This document shows, one piece after another, positions 1 to 8,390 of a stretch of 47,531 bases of DNA. Made by a program: the position numbers and the translations under genes. The stretch is from an uncultured Oscillospiraceae bacterium (GTDB lineage: Bacteria; Bacillota; Clostridia; Oscillospirales; Oscillospiraceae). The number at the start of each line of letters is the position of its first letter. Position 1 is the stretch's first letter. The stretch spans positions 1-47,531 of the forward strand of contig CAJUEG010000012.1 in assembly GCA_910584835.1 (NCBI GenBank). Reading direction: 5' to 3'. Below the pieces are notes generated by a model that was not told the origin of the DNA, ran no database searches, and saw only the letters and a list, made by a program, of their open reading frames with translations.

Positions 1-1147
1 TCATCTCACGGGTCAGGGCGATACCCTTTTCCTGGGCGGTCTCGGACACCTCGTTTCCGGTGGAGTACAGAATGACGGAAGGGTGGTTGTAGTCCTTTTC
101 CACCATATCCTTCATGTCCTGCTTCCACCACTGAGGGAAGTACTCCACGTAGTCGTGAATGGTTTTGTGGATATACCAGTGGTCGATGTACTCGTCCATC
201 ACCAGCACGCCCAGGTGGTCGCAGGCGTCCAGCAGGAATTTGGAACAGGGGTTGTGGGCGGAGCGGATGGCGTTGTAGCCGTTTTCTTTCAAGATGCGGA
301 TCTTCCGCCACTCCGCGTCCTCGTAGCAGCAGGCCCCCAGCACGCCGTTGTCGTGATGGATGCACGCACCCTGGAGGATCACCCGTTCGCCGTTCATCAG
401 CAGTCCATGGACGCCCCACTCCAACGTGCGAACACCGAAGGTGGTTTCCGCGCTGTCGTTCCCGAAAATGGCCCGGCAGGTGTAGAGATTGGGGGCGTCC
501 ATACTCCACAGCCTGCCGTCAGGGATGGCCAGTTGGAGCACGGCTGTGCCGTCGGACTGGGTGCTCCCGGAGGCCACTGCCTGGCCGCCGCCGCATATTT
601 GGACAAAGACATCTCCGGCGCCGCTGGTTTGTACCGTGACCTCTACCACGACGGGGTCAATGCTCATCGTGCGCACCCGCAGCCCGTTTGGCGGGATATG
701 CTCCTTCGGCGCTGTCCACAGGGTAACGGGACGGTAGATGCCCGCGCCGGAGTACCACCGGGAGTTGGGCTGGTCGGAGTTGCGGGCGATAACCTCCAGG
801 GTGTTTTCCTCCCCGGCCCGGAGCTTCCCCGTCAGGTCCACATAGAAGTTGGTATAGCCGTAGGGCCGGAAGGCCAGCTTTTCCCCGTTGAGCCACACCT
901 CGGCGTTGTGGTACACCCCCTCGAACTCCAAAACTGCGGTCTGGCCCGCCAGGGTATGGTCAGGGGTAAAAACCTTCGTGTAGCGGTAATCCCGCCCCTC
1001 GTACCAGCCGGTGTTCACGCCCCCGGCAGACAGCTCGCTCCTCGGCTCGGACAGCATGGCATCGTGGGGAAGGGTCACGGGAACACCGGGGCCCTCATCT
1101 TCCAGATATCTCACTTGCCAGCAATCGTTGAATTGATTTGCCTTCAT
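1..1147 (-). CDS. GH2 family glycosidase (beta-galactosidase-like), 3' end cut by window
   Basis: The gene starts at 1147 and runs off the left edge, leaving 382 residues. It has the GH2 order of sugar-binding sandwich (about 20-150), Ig-like domain (about 155-245) and start of the TIM barrel. Landmarks are GVYHNAEVWLNG near residue 77, NSRWYSGAGIYR near 128, HHDNGVLG near 264 and the acid/base motif TGNEVSE with Glu366. The nucleophile lies outside the window. No signal peptide is present, so it probably acts in the cytoplasm on imported sugars. ATG 1147 is preceded by GGAGGAGG at good spacing and overlaps the GH43 gene by 53 bp, so it is the next cistron of the same operon. It closely resembles the GH2 at 4094-6493. 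Family is certain; substrate is not. Confidence 0.93.
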   Translation of the reverse strand, partial: MKANQFNDCWQVRYLEDEGPGVPVTLPHDAMLSEPRSELSAGGVNTGWYEGRDYRYTKVFTPDHTLAGQTAVLEFEGVYHNAEVWLNGEKLAFRPYGYTNFYVDLTGKLRAGEENTLEVIARNSDQPNSRWYSGAGIYRPVTLWTAPKEHIPPNGLRVRTMSIDPVVVEVTVQTSGAGDVFVQICGGGQAVASGSTQSDGTAVLQLAIPDGRLWSMDAPNLYTCRAIFGNDSAETTFGVRTLEWGVHGLLMNGERVILQGACIHHDNGVLGACCYEDAEWRKIRILKENGYNAIRSAHNPCSKFLLDACDHLGVLVMDEYIDHWYIHKTIHDYVEYFPQWWKQDMKDMVEKDYNHPSVILYSTGNEVSETAQEKGIALTREM

Positions 1148-2597
1148 GTTTCTCCTCCTCCAGTGAAAAGGAATGGAAATCAACACTTCCCACTCCGCAG
1201 AATTTGAAATACAGCGCCCGCTCGCCGTCAGCTAAGATACAGGATGCTCGAAATTCCATCCGTCCAGCGGTCAGCTTCAACGGAATGCGCGCCGAAACCA
1301 CTTGAAAGTCCGGCGTGTCGGAGAGTAAAAATTCTCCTTCCGCGGTGCCGCTCAGTTCCACCGATACAGTTTTGACCCCCCGGATGTCAAAATACTTGAA
1401 GCCTGCCACAGCGCCGTCCCGCATATTGGCGATGTACTGGTCACCGTTCCCCTCCTGATCCTTTCCCGTCTGGGTGAAGTAGGGGTGGGCGGCAAATGCC
1501 CTCCGGGGGGTGGGGCAGTCGTACCGCCCCACCCCGTCCCTGCTCCACAGGTTGCAGGCGATATAGGCCGGGTAGCGCCCGGTGCCCTTCAGCGGCCCGC
1601 CGTTGAGGCCGCAGGAGGTCACCTCCGCCTGCTTGAAGCCCCCGTCCGGGGTGCGCACCAGCCTTTCCGCGCAGGCCTGCCGGGAGTAGGAATGGCGGTT
1701 GGTCTGCCGGTGGTAGAAAATGTACCAGTCCTCCCCGATGTTCAGCAGCCCGCCGTGGGTATTGCCCAGGTAGTTCAGCCCGCGTTTTTCGTCCTCTCTG
1801 CCGTCCAGAAACAGGTCGCCCTGGCTCACCAGCGTTCCGCCGAAGACGAAGCCGCCATCAGGCCGGTCGCTCATAGCGTAGCACAGCTCATGGTTGTGCC
1901 GGGAGGAATAGACGAAAATGTACTTGTCCCCGTCCTTGCGGATGGAGCTGGCCTCAAAAAACTCGTGGTTGGGGAAGGAGCCGGGGCCCTCCTTGGGAAA
2001 AATCACCTGGGGCTCCCCCTTGATGGTGAGCATATCCCGCTCCAGCTCCACCACCGTGCCGCCGTCATTGCGCAGCTTCTTGAAGCCGGTGACGAAGGCG
2101 GGCGTGGGCGTATAAAACCCGGAGTACAGCCAGATCCGCCCGTCGTCCGCCAGCACGCCGGGGTCAAAGGGGAACTGATCCCCCCTCCGCCGGCCCCACA
2201 CCGTGCCGTCTGGGTAGCGGACATGGCCCAGGAATTGATATTGCCCCGCCGGAGCGTCGCAGACGGCCACCCCCATGATCCCCATGAAATCAAAGGCGTA
2301 GTAGAGGTAATACCGCCCGTCCGCCCCCCGGCACACGTCAGGGGCGAACAGCAGCCGCAGGCCCAGCTTATTTTTCGGATCCTGGTTCTTGCGGTAGATC
2401 ACGCCCTCATACCGCCAGTCGGACAGGTCGTCCACCGGGGCGGACCAGCACACGTAGTCGTTGACGCAGAAGATGGGCGCGTTGAACCTGTCGTGGGAGC
2501 CGTAGACGTAGACCCGGTTTTCAAACACATGGGGCTCGCCGTCCGGGATATACTCCCAACTGGGGAGATAGGGGTTGAACGCCTGCTTTGTTTTCAC
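1095..2597 (-). CDS. GH43 family glycosidase (beta-xylosidase/alpha-L-arabinofuranosidase-like) with C-terminal CBM6-like domain
   Basis: This 500-residue protein is a five-bladed-propeller GH43 enzyme that typically releases xylose or arabinose. The opening NPYLPSWEYIPDGEP carries the expected catalytic base Asp19. FDPGVLADDG supplies the pKa-modulating Asp, and FFEASSIRKDG supplies the general-acid Glu. The last ~110 residues are a beta-rich domain resembling CBM6 (YIANMRDGAVAGFKYFD onward). There is no signal peptide. The start is GTG 2597, overlapping the TGA of the symporter gene as GTGA, with AGGGGG upstream; this favours translational coupling. A longer upstream reading is only the symporter gene in another frame. 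It is a paralog of the GH43 at 8391-9854. Confidence 0.92.
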   Translation of the reverse strand: MKTKQAFNPYLPSWEYIPDGEPHVFENRVYVYGSHDRFNAPIFCVNDYVCWSAPVDDLSDWRYEGVIYRKNQDPKNKLGLRLLFAPDVCRGADGRYYLYYAFDFMGIMGVAVCDAPAGQYQFLGHVRYPDGTVWGRRRGDQFPFDPGVLADDGRIWLYSGFYTPTPAFVTGFKKLRNDGGTVVELERDMLTIKGEPQVIFPKEGPGSFPNHEFFEASSIRKDGDKYIFVYSSRHNHELCYAMSDRPDGGFVFGGTLVSQGDLFLDGREDEKRGLNYLGNTHGGLLNIGEDWYIFYHRQTNRHSYSRQACAERLVRTPDGGFKQAEVTSCGLNGGPLKGTGRYPAYIACNLWSRDGVGRYDCPTPRRAFAAHPYFTQTGKDQEGNGDQYIANMRDGAVAGFKYFDIRGVKTVSVELSGTAEGEFLLSDTPDFQVVSARIPLKLTAGRMEFRASCILADGERALYFKFCGVGSVDFHSFSLEEEKHEGKSIQRLLASEISGR

Positions 2598-4072
2598 GCC
2601 GCGCCCCCTCGCTTTTTGCGCTCCGCGATGGTCTTTTGTTCCTCGGGGAGGTTTTTCTCCACCGTCCACAGCAGCATCAGCACCGCGCACAGGGCGTAGG
2701 CGATGGTCTCGATCCAGATATAGCTCACCGTGATGGCCCCCTGGGCCGCGGCGGTCTGCCCCGCGGTGCCCAGGGCCACGTCGGCCCCCTGGGCATAGCC
2801 GCTGCCGTTCAGGATGGCGCTGAAAATCGCGTTGCAGATCGGGGTGGCGGCCACCATGATGGAGCTGTAGATGGACATGGTGAGCCCGTCTGTGCGGATG
2901 CCGCTCTTAAATTCGATGTGGTCGATCACGTCCGCCAACATGGCCAAAATCAGGTAGCACGCCGGGGCGGAGCCCAAGCACTTGATCGCCACGCCTACGG
3001 CCACCGGGACGATCTGGCCCTGCCCCAGCCCGGCAATGACGCCGCCGATGACGCCGACCACCATGCCGATGATGGTGACGGTGCGCTTGCCGAATTTATT
3101 GGCCAACGGCACCACCAGCGCCGCCGCCACCGCCATGGGGATGGCCCCCAGCACTGCCAGCAAGGATTGGGACGCCCCCCAGGCGTCGGCGGAGCCAAAG
3201 AAGGTGTTGTCCAGCACCCATTTGCAGAAGAATGCCATGGAGCCATTTTTCATAGCCCCGCTCCACTGAAAGCATATATAAAAGATAATGGTGATCCACC
3301 ACCACTTTTCACTGGTCACAGCCTTGAGCTGTTCCCCCAGGGTGGCCGTTTTGGCCTGGGCGTCGCTGCCGGCTGTACCCATGCTTTCTTCCGTAACCCG
3401 CTCCCGGGTAAACTTGAACTGGAGATAGATGGTCAGGGCAGTGAATATAGCCACGGCCAGCATGGTCATGAACCAAAGCCCCTGGTTCTCCTTCAGGGCG
3501 AAGGACACCAGCATGGGGAACACCATGGAGCCCACACCCATAACCCCCAGGCCCGCCACATTGGTGAAGGAAGCCAGGGTAGCCCGCTGCTTGCTGTCCC
3601 GGGTGGACACAGGGATCAGGGTGGAGTTGGCGGTGTTGTAGATGGGATACGCCACCGCGTAGTAGAGATTATAGGCGATGGCGATCCACACCATTTTTGC
3701 CGTGGGGCTCTGGAAGGGGACGATGAACATGAGCACGCTGGCCGCGCTCAGCGTCAGCGCGGACAGCAGCACCCAGGGCCGGGCCTTGCCCGCAAGGGCC
3801 TTTGTGCGCTCAATAAGCTGGCCCACCACAAGGTTGGCCGCCACGATCAGGATGGTGGAAAACAGCTGTAACCCGGTGAGGAAGCTCAAATCCAGCTTGA
3901 GCACATCGGTGAAGTAGTTTTGCAGGATGCTGGTGAAGATGCCGGAGGACAGCAGCGCCCCGAAGGGGCCGATGAAGTAGCCCAGCAGCATTTCCGGCAG
4001 CTTTACGCTCTGGGATCTCACCAGCGAGCTGGTGAGGGGGGTGTTCCAGAAGCCAGTTTCTTTTTTGTCCAT
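2594..4072 (-). CDS. GPH-family sugar:cation symporter (MFS_2 type)
   Basis: This 492-residue integral membrane protein has about 12 hydrophobic segments and the feel of the glycoside-pentoside-hexuronide:cation symporter family (MelB/XynB/UidB-like). It opens MDKKETGFWNTPLTSSLVRS. The usual cytoplasmic loop appears in a divergent form (VVGQLIERTKALAGKARPW), unlike the clearer DP..G..DR motif of the other two symporters here. It likely imports a small glycoside or disaccharide with Na+ or H+. AAGGAAGG precedes ATG 4072. It sits between GH2 and GH43 genes in the same operon, with 21 nt to the GH2 stop and a 4-nt overlap with the next GH43. Substrate cannot be read from sequence. Confidence 0.9.
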   Translation of the reverse strand: MDKKETGFWNTPLTSSLVRSQSVKLPEMLLGYFIGPFGALLSSGIFTSILQNYFTDVLKLDLSFLTGLQLFSTILIVAANLVVGQLIERTKALAGKARPWVLLSALTLSAASVLMFIVPFQSPTAKMVWIAIAYNLYYAVAYPIYNTANSTLIPVSTRDSKQRATLASFTNVAGLGVMGVGSMVFPMLVSFALKENQGLWFMTMLAVAIFTALTIYLQFKFTRERVTEESMGTAGSDAQAKTATLGEQLKAVTSEKWWWITIIFYICFQWSGAMKNGSMAFFCKWVLDNTFFGSADAWGASQSLLAVLGAIPMAVAAALVVPLANKFGKRTVTIIGMVVGVIGGVIAGLGQGQIVPVAVGVAIKCLGSAPACYLILAMLADVIDHIEFKSGIRTDGLTMSIYSSIMVAATPICNAIFSAILNGSGYAQGADVALGTAGQTAAAQGAITVSYIWIETIAYALCAVLMLLWTVEKNLPEEQKTIAERKKRGGAA

Positions 4073-4093
4073 AACGTCCCTTCCTTGCTCCGC

Positions 4094-6493
4094 TTAGATC
4101 GCGTTCAGTTCGACCGTCCTGGCCTGCATCCCATCTGCCCGCACAGTCACCGTGATCCCGCCGGGGGCGTCTCCAGCGCGGACAACGGCCAGCGCTTTCC
4201 CATAATAGGTGGTATGGGTATTGGAGAAGAAGTTCTCCCCCATATTGGGCTTTGCAGAGCCAAGGGCCAGCAGCTCGCCGGCGCCGCTGACCTCCACCGT
4301 AACCGCGGTGTCCTCGGAAGACTTTGTGATCCCGTCCGCGCCGGTCAGGTCGATGCTCAAATAAGCCAGATCCTGCGTCCCCGCCTTCAAGGCGCTCCGA
4401 TCAGCAGCCACGCGCAGTTCGCTGGCGCCCTCGGCAGTCTTCATGGAGATGCGGGACAGCTCTTTCCCGGCACTGTCATAGCTGATCGCGGTGATCGTTC
4501 CGGGCTCATAGGCAATGTGTTTGAAGACGGCCTTATACTCCTTTGTCTTTTTCTTCCCATAGGAACGCCCATTTATGATGAGTTCCGCCGTGTCGCCGTC
4601 GGAATACACGGTGATCTTGTTCCGTTTCCCCTCGCAGCCGGCCCAAGACCAGCTTGCCACCGCGTCTGTGTCACGCCACATGGATACAGAGCCCGTCTCC
4701 CCGGCGTGGGTATACGGTTCCACACCAATACCGGGGGTGTGATCCAGTCCCCAGGTCAGCCGGTTCCACTGCACCTCGGGGCGGAGCTTTCCGCAGATGT
4801 CGATCACGCCGCAGCCGCCGGAAATGATAGGCGCGTCCTGACCGGGATTCTTGAAGCTTTTGTAGCGGACGGTGCCGATGCCGGACTCCCCCAGGTAGTC
4901 CCAGCCGGTCCACATGAAGTCGCCGATGACATAGGGGAGCTTTTTCACCAGCTGCCAGTTGTGATAGAGGTTTTTGGGCAGGGTCTCGGAGCCAACGATA
5001 ACCCGATCCGGATGAAGTGTGCCGTCCTTCTCATACCGGGAGGCGGCGTAGTTATACCCGCCGATATCCAGGTAGGAGAAGCACACCTTTGTGGCATTAT
5101 CCGCGGCGGGCTTGGCGGCCATTTTTTCAATCATCCCCCCGGCCATGTTCATCAGCATATTGAAGAACGCGCTGGTGGGGACATTATCCATGGTCTGACT
5201 GCCGTTCTTGTTCTCTTTCCCGTCCTTTTTGTCGCCGTATATGCCGCCGCCCTTGGCCGACATACTGCACAGCATCAGGTTGACACCCAGGGTCACGGCC
5301 TTCCCCGGATCCAGCTTCCGGGCCAGGACGGCCAGCTTTTTGCAGTACTCCTGTCCCTCGGGGATGGCCAGCTCGGAGATCTCGTTCCCGATGGAATTCA
5401 TGACTACGCTGGGGTGGTTGTAGTTTTTGATCACCATGGCAGTGAGATCCCGTTCCCACCACGCACGGAAATCCTTATCCGCATAGTCGTAGGGATTTTT
5501 GTGTACCAGCCAGTTGTCGCAGAATTCATCCATGACATACATACCCAGCTGGTCACAGGCATCCAGCAAGGCCTTGGACGCCGGGTTATGGGAAGAACGT
5601 ATCGCGTTGAAGCCGGCCTCCTTGAGCAGCCGGACGCGGCGGAGTTCAGCAGCTTCAAAGGAACACGCGCCCAGGATGCCGTTGTCGTGGTGGATGCAGG
5701 CGCCGCGAAGCAGCGTCTCCTGCCCATTTACGAAGAAACCCTTGACGCTCCAGCTGAGGGTGCGGAAACCAAACCGCTCCTCCGCCGTGTCAACCACCTC
5801 GCCGTCCTTCAGTAGCTCCGTCCGGCACAGATACAGCTCGGGGTGGTCTGCGTCCCAAAGCCGGGGCTGGGAAACGGGGATGTCCACGGAAGCTGTCCCG
5901 TCCTTTACCGGCACCTCGGCCTGCGCCGCGATGCTTTCGCCGTCCAGGATGGAGACCCGAACCGTATCGCCGCCGGTGACCGACGCCTTCACATGGGCCG
6001 TGTCGTTCCCGGAGGTGGAGATCAACAGGCCGTCAGGGATGATATGGCTCCGATCCCCAAGGAAAAGGTTTACGTTCCGATAGATCCCGCTCCCGGAATA
6101 CCAGCGGGAATTGGGCACCGCCGAGTTGTCGGCGATCACCTTGATCTCATTTTCCTCGCCGTATTTCAGATACCGATCCAGCGCCACAAAGAAGTTGGTA
6201 TAGCCGTACCGCTGCTCGGCGGCGAGGGCGCCGTTCACGAACACCTGGGCGTTTTGATAGACCGCCTCAAATTCCAGGACAGCGGACTGCTCCCGCCACT
6301 CCTCGGGCACGGGAAGCCGTTTGATATAGACATAGGCGCCGCCGGGAAAATATCCGCAGGCCCCTGCCGTAGCGGCATCCTTCGAGCGTTTCTCGTACAG
6401 CATTGCGTCATGGGGAAGCGTGACCGGCTTCATAGCCTGCTCCCCGCCCACGGCACTGAACAGCCAGCCCGTGTTAAAGTTTTGTTTTTTCAT
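4094..6493 (-). CDS. GH2 family glycosidase with DUF4982-like C-terminal domains
   Basis: This 799-residue GH2 enzyme has a sugar-binding sandwich (about 1-150), Ig-like domain (155-250), TIM barrel (255-590) and two further beta domains of DUF4982/Ig type. Acid/base Glu371 lies in NSIGNEISE and the nucleophile is probably Glu503 in IVGSETLPKN, followed by DFMWTGWDYLGE. No signal peptide is seen, so it is probably cytoplasmic. ATG 6493 has GAGGGGG upstream; a longer reading to 6511 would run into the preceding gene. It is 14 nt from the deacetylase stop. The fold suits beta-galactosidase, beta-glucuronidase or a related activity, and the exact sugar is open. Confidence 0.93.
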   Translation of the reverse strand: MKKQNFNTGWLFSAVGGEQAMKPVTLPHDAMLYEKRSKDAATAGACGYFPGGAYVYIKRLPVPEEWREQSAVLEFEAVYQNAQVFVNGALAAEQRYGYTNFFVALDRYLKYGEENEIKVIADNSAVPNSRWYSGSGIYRNVNLFLGDRSHIIPDGLLISTSGNDTAHVKASVTGGDTVRVSILDGESIAAQAEVPVKDGTASVDIPVSQPRLWDADHPELYLCRTELLKDGEVVDTAEERFGFRTLSWSVKGFFVNGQETLLRGACIHHDNGILGACSFEAAELRRVRLLKEAGFNAIRSSHNPASKALLDACDQLGMYVMDEFCDNWLVHKNPYDYADKDFRAWWERDLTAMVIKNYNHPSVVMNSIGNEISELAIPEGQEYCKKLAVLARKLDPGKAVTLGVNLMLCSMSAKGGGIYGDKKDGKENKNGSQTMDNVPTSAFFNMLMNMAGGMIEKMAAKPAADNATKVCFSYLDIGGYNYAASRYEKDGTLHPDRVIVGSETLPKNLYHNWQLVKKLPYVIGDFMWTGWDYLGESGIGTVRYKSFKNPGQDAPIISGGCGVIDICGKLRPEVQWNRLTWGLDHTPGIGVEPYTHAGETGSVSMWRDTDAVASWSWAGCEGKRNKITVYSDGDTAELIINGRSYGKKKTKEYKAVFKHIAYEPGTITAISYDSAGKELSRISMKTAEGASELRVAADRSALKAGTQDLAYLSIDLTGADGITKSSEDTAVTVEVSGAGELLALGSAKPNMGENFFSNTHTTYYGKALAVVRAGDAPGGITVTVRADGMQARTVELNAI

Positions 6494-6507
6494 TTGTCTG
6501 CGCCCCC

Positions 6508-7248
6508 TCAAATATGTGAGAATGCCTCGCTGTTGGTGCAGTATACGATATCGCTGCGCCCCGCGATGGCCTCAAAAAGCTGTTCCAGGGCATCCCAGCT
6601 GGCATTGCCCTTTCCGTAGTCCATTTCATAGCTGTGCGCCCAGAGGTATAGCAGCAGGTCCCGGTCCCGGGCCTCCTCGCGCTTGAAGCGCTCCACCAGC
6701 TTCATGGCGTCCTTCAAAATGATGGAGGTGGAGGGACGGAAGTTCAGCGGGTCTTCGGGGAACTCATAGCCGCCGGAGGGGAACACCGCTCTGGCATACC
6801 GGTAGCCCCGTTCCTTCAGATACGCCTGCACTGCCGGCGAAGTGGAGCCCTGCGCATAAGCATGGCCCACGATGGGGATGCCAAAGAGCCCCTCCAGGGC
6901 GGCCTTGTCCGCGTCTACCGACGCGCGCATTTCGTCCTCGCTGACAGCGCCCAGGGATTCATGCCGGAAGCCATGGGTGGCAATTTCCATCCCCTCATAG
7001 ACCTGGAGCACCTCGTCCTGCGGGATTCGGTTGTGCTGCACATAGGAGAAGGGCCACTTGTGACTTACCCCCTCGGGGCAGTCCTGGAAAGAGAAGGTTC
7101 CGATTCCCTTCACCTCGCCGCGGGCGCCGAACAGGCCGGCATTGAGGTTGAAGGTCCCTTTAAGCCCGTATTGCTTCATCAGCCGGATCACCTGTTTGTC
7201 TTGCTCCAGCCCATCATCGAAGCTGAGCGTAAAATACTTCTTGCCCAT
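6508..7248 (-). CDS. Polysaccharide deacetylase-like protein (NodB/CE4 superfamily)
   Basis: This 246-residue protein has the NodB-homology metal site: FDDG with Asp11/Asp12 near the start, then HGFRH giving His92 and His96. CE4 enzymes use these Asp-His-His ligands to hold a divalent metal and remove acetyl groups from sugars. The protein has no signal peptide or membrane segment, unusual for peptidoglycan deacetylases, and suits removal of acetyl groups from imported sugars. GGGGAGG precedes ATG 7248, and only 2 nt separate it from the SGNH esterase stop, so the two are co-translated. Family assignment is good; the acetylated substrate is inferred from the operon. Confidence 0.86.
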   Translation of the reverse strand: MGKKYFTLSFDDGLEQDKQVIRLMKQYGLKGTFNLNAGLFGARGEVKGIGTFSFQDCPEGVSHKWPFSYVQHNRIPQDEVLQVYEGMEIATHGFRHESLGAVSEDEMRASVDADKAALEGLFGIPIVGHAYAQGSTSPAVQAYLKERGYRYARAVFPSGGYEFPEDPLNFRPSTSIILKDAMKLVERFKREEARDRDLLLYLWAHSYEMDYGKGNASWDALEQLFEAIAGRSDIVYCTNSEAFSHI

Positions 7249-7250
7249 GC

Positions 7251-8375
7251 CTACGCCTCCCCGGTCAGCTGTTTCAGATCGTATGCATGTGCCAGCAGCA
7301 TACCGCCGGCCTGGTTCGGGTGCAGGTGGTCGCCCTGATGGTAGCGCTCGTCGGTGACCGAGGGATTGTTCTGGTCCCGCAGCAGGGCATCCGCGTCAAA
7401 TATGTAGTCGAACATCGTGCTTTCCCTGATCCATCCGTTGATACTGACCCGCAGGGCCTCCATCTCCGGGGTATAGCCCTTTTTCACAAACCCGATGCGG
7501 GGCGGGAGGGTTTGGGCAAACACCCGGACGCCCATCTTGTGGAGCCGCTCCACGATGTCTGTTACGGCAGACGCGTATTTTTCCAGGGAGATGACTGCCT
7601 CTGTCTTTTTGGAGTAATAAGCCGCGTCATTGACGCCCAGCGCGAGGATCACCCCGTGGAGGCCGTCAAAGCGGAGCACATCGCGTTCAAAACGGGATAC
7701 CCCCTTTTCCCCGTAGGAAGCCCCCATCAGCCCCGGAATATCATAGAGCAGGCAGTTCCCGCTGATACCTGCGTTCATCAGCGCGTACCTGCCGCCGTAG
7801 GCGTCGGACAGGCGCTTTTGCAGCGGCTTCACCCAGCGGTTCATGGCCGTTATGCTGTCCCCGAAGGCTGCGATGATCTTCGACGGCTGGCCGGTGAGCA
7901 CATCAATCTGATCCATCCCAGGAATGGCTTCATAGAGGTTGTACTGCTCCTTATAGCCCTCCCTGCGAACCGGGGGAAGCTCCTTGTCCCCGGTGTGATC
8001 GCCCGGGTAGACAACGGCGGCCTCCTCGGTCATATTGCTGTCCATGACCTTTGACGCATAATAGAGCCTGATCTCCATCTCCTCGCCCTGGGCCGTCGGG
8101 AACGAAATCTCGTCAGAATAGCAGCTTTCCCCCACGGGGACAGAGAAGGAGCCGCTGCCGCCGCTCGTGACGGGGTGCATCTTCCCCTGCGCCCATATCG
8201 TCAGTCCGCCGATGGCATAGGGTTTCTTTCCATAGTGATTTGAGAAACGAACCCGAAGCTTCTCACCGGAAACCTGGGGCGTTACATGAAACACCACCGT
8301 TTTCTTTTTCCCTGCCAACAGGCCCATAGCGAATGCGGGGGCGGCGGCTTGATGCCAAATTGGTGTCCAGTCCAT
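7251..8375 (-). CDS. SGNH/GDSL carbohydrate esterase-like protein
   Basis: This 374-residue protein has an N-terminal beta-rich domain (about 1-160) and a C-terminal SGNH hydrolase domain. Block I is FGDSIT with nucleophile Ser174, block II is GISGN, block III is LGVNDA, and block V is the Asp-His pair in GDHLHPN near residue 350. Such proteins commonly deacetylate xylan- or mannan-type oligosaccharides. No export signal is present. AAGGAGG precedes ATG 8375. It lies between GH43 and deacetylase genes with gaps of 15 and 2 nt. Pairing with the NodB-like protein suggests the target sugar carries acyl groups in more than one position, which is inference. Confidence 0.9.
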   Translation of the reverse strand: MDWTPIWHQAAAPAFAMGLLAGKKKTVVFHVTPQVSGEKLRVRFSNHYGKKPYAIGGLTIWAQGKMHPVTSGGSGSFSVPVGESCYSDEISFPTAQGEEMEIRLYYASKVMDSNMTEEAAVVYPGDHTGDKELPPVRREGYKEQYNLYEAIPGMDQIDVLTGQPSKIIAAFGDSITAMNRWVKPLQKRLSDAYGGRYALMNAGISGNCLLYDIPGLMGASYGEKGVSRFERDVLRFDGLHGVILALGVNDAAYYSKKTEAVISLEKYASAVTDIVERLHKMGVRVFAQTLPPRIGFVKKGYTPEMEALRVSINGWIRESTMFDYIFDADALLRDQNNPSVTDERYHQGDHLHPNQAGGMLLAHAYDLKQLTGEA

Positions 8376-8390
8376 GGTTATCCTCCTTCG

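Noticed and set aside
2598..2690. N-terminal extension of the GH43 protein upstream of GTG 2597
   Set aside because: These codons lie inside the symporter gene, and AGGGGG plus the GTGA overlap support the internal start.
1485..2699. Plus-strand 404-codon open frame opposite GH43
   Set aside because: Pro/Gly/Val-rich antisense shadow; the GH43 catalytic motifs on the other strand settle the coding strand.
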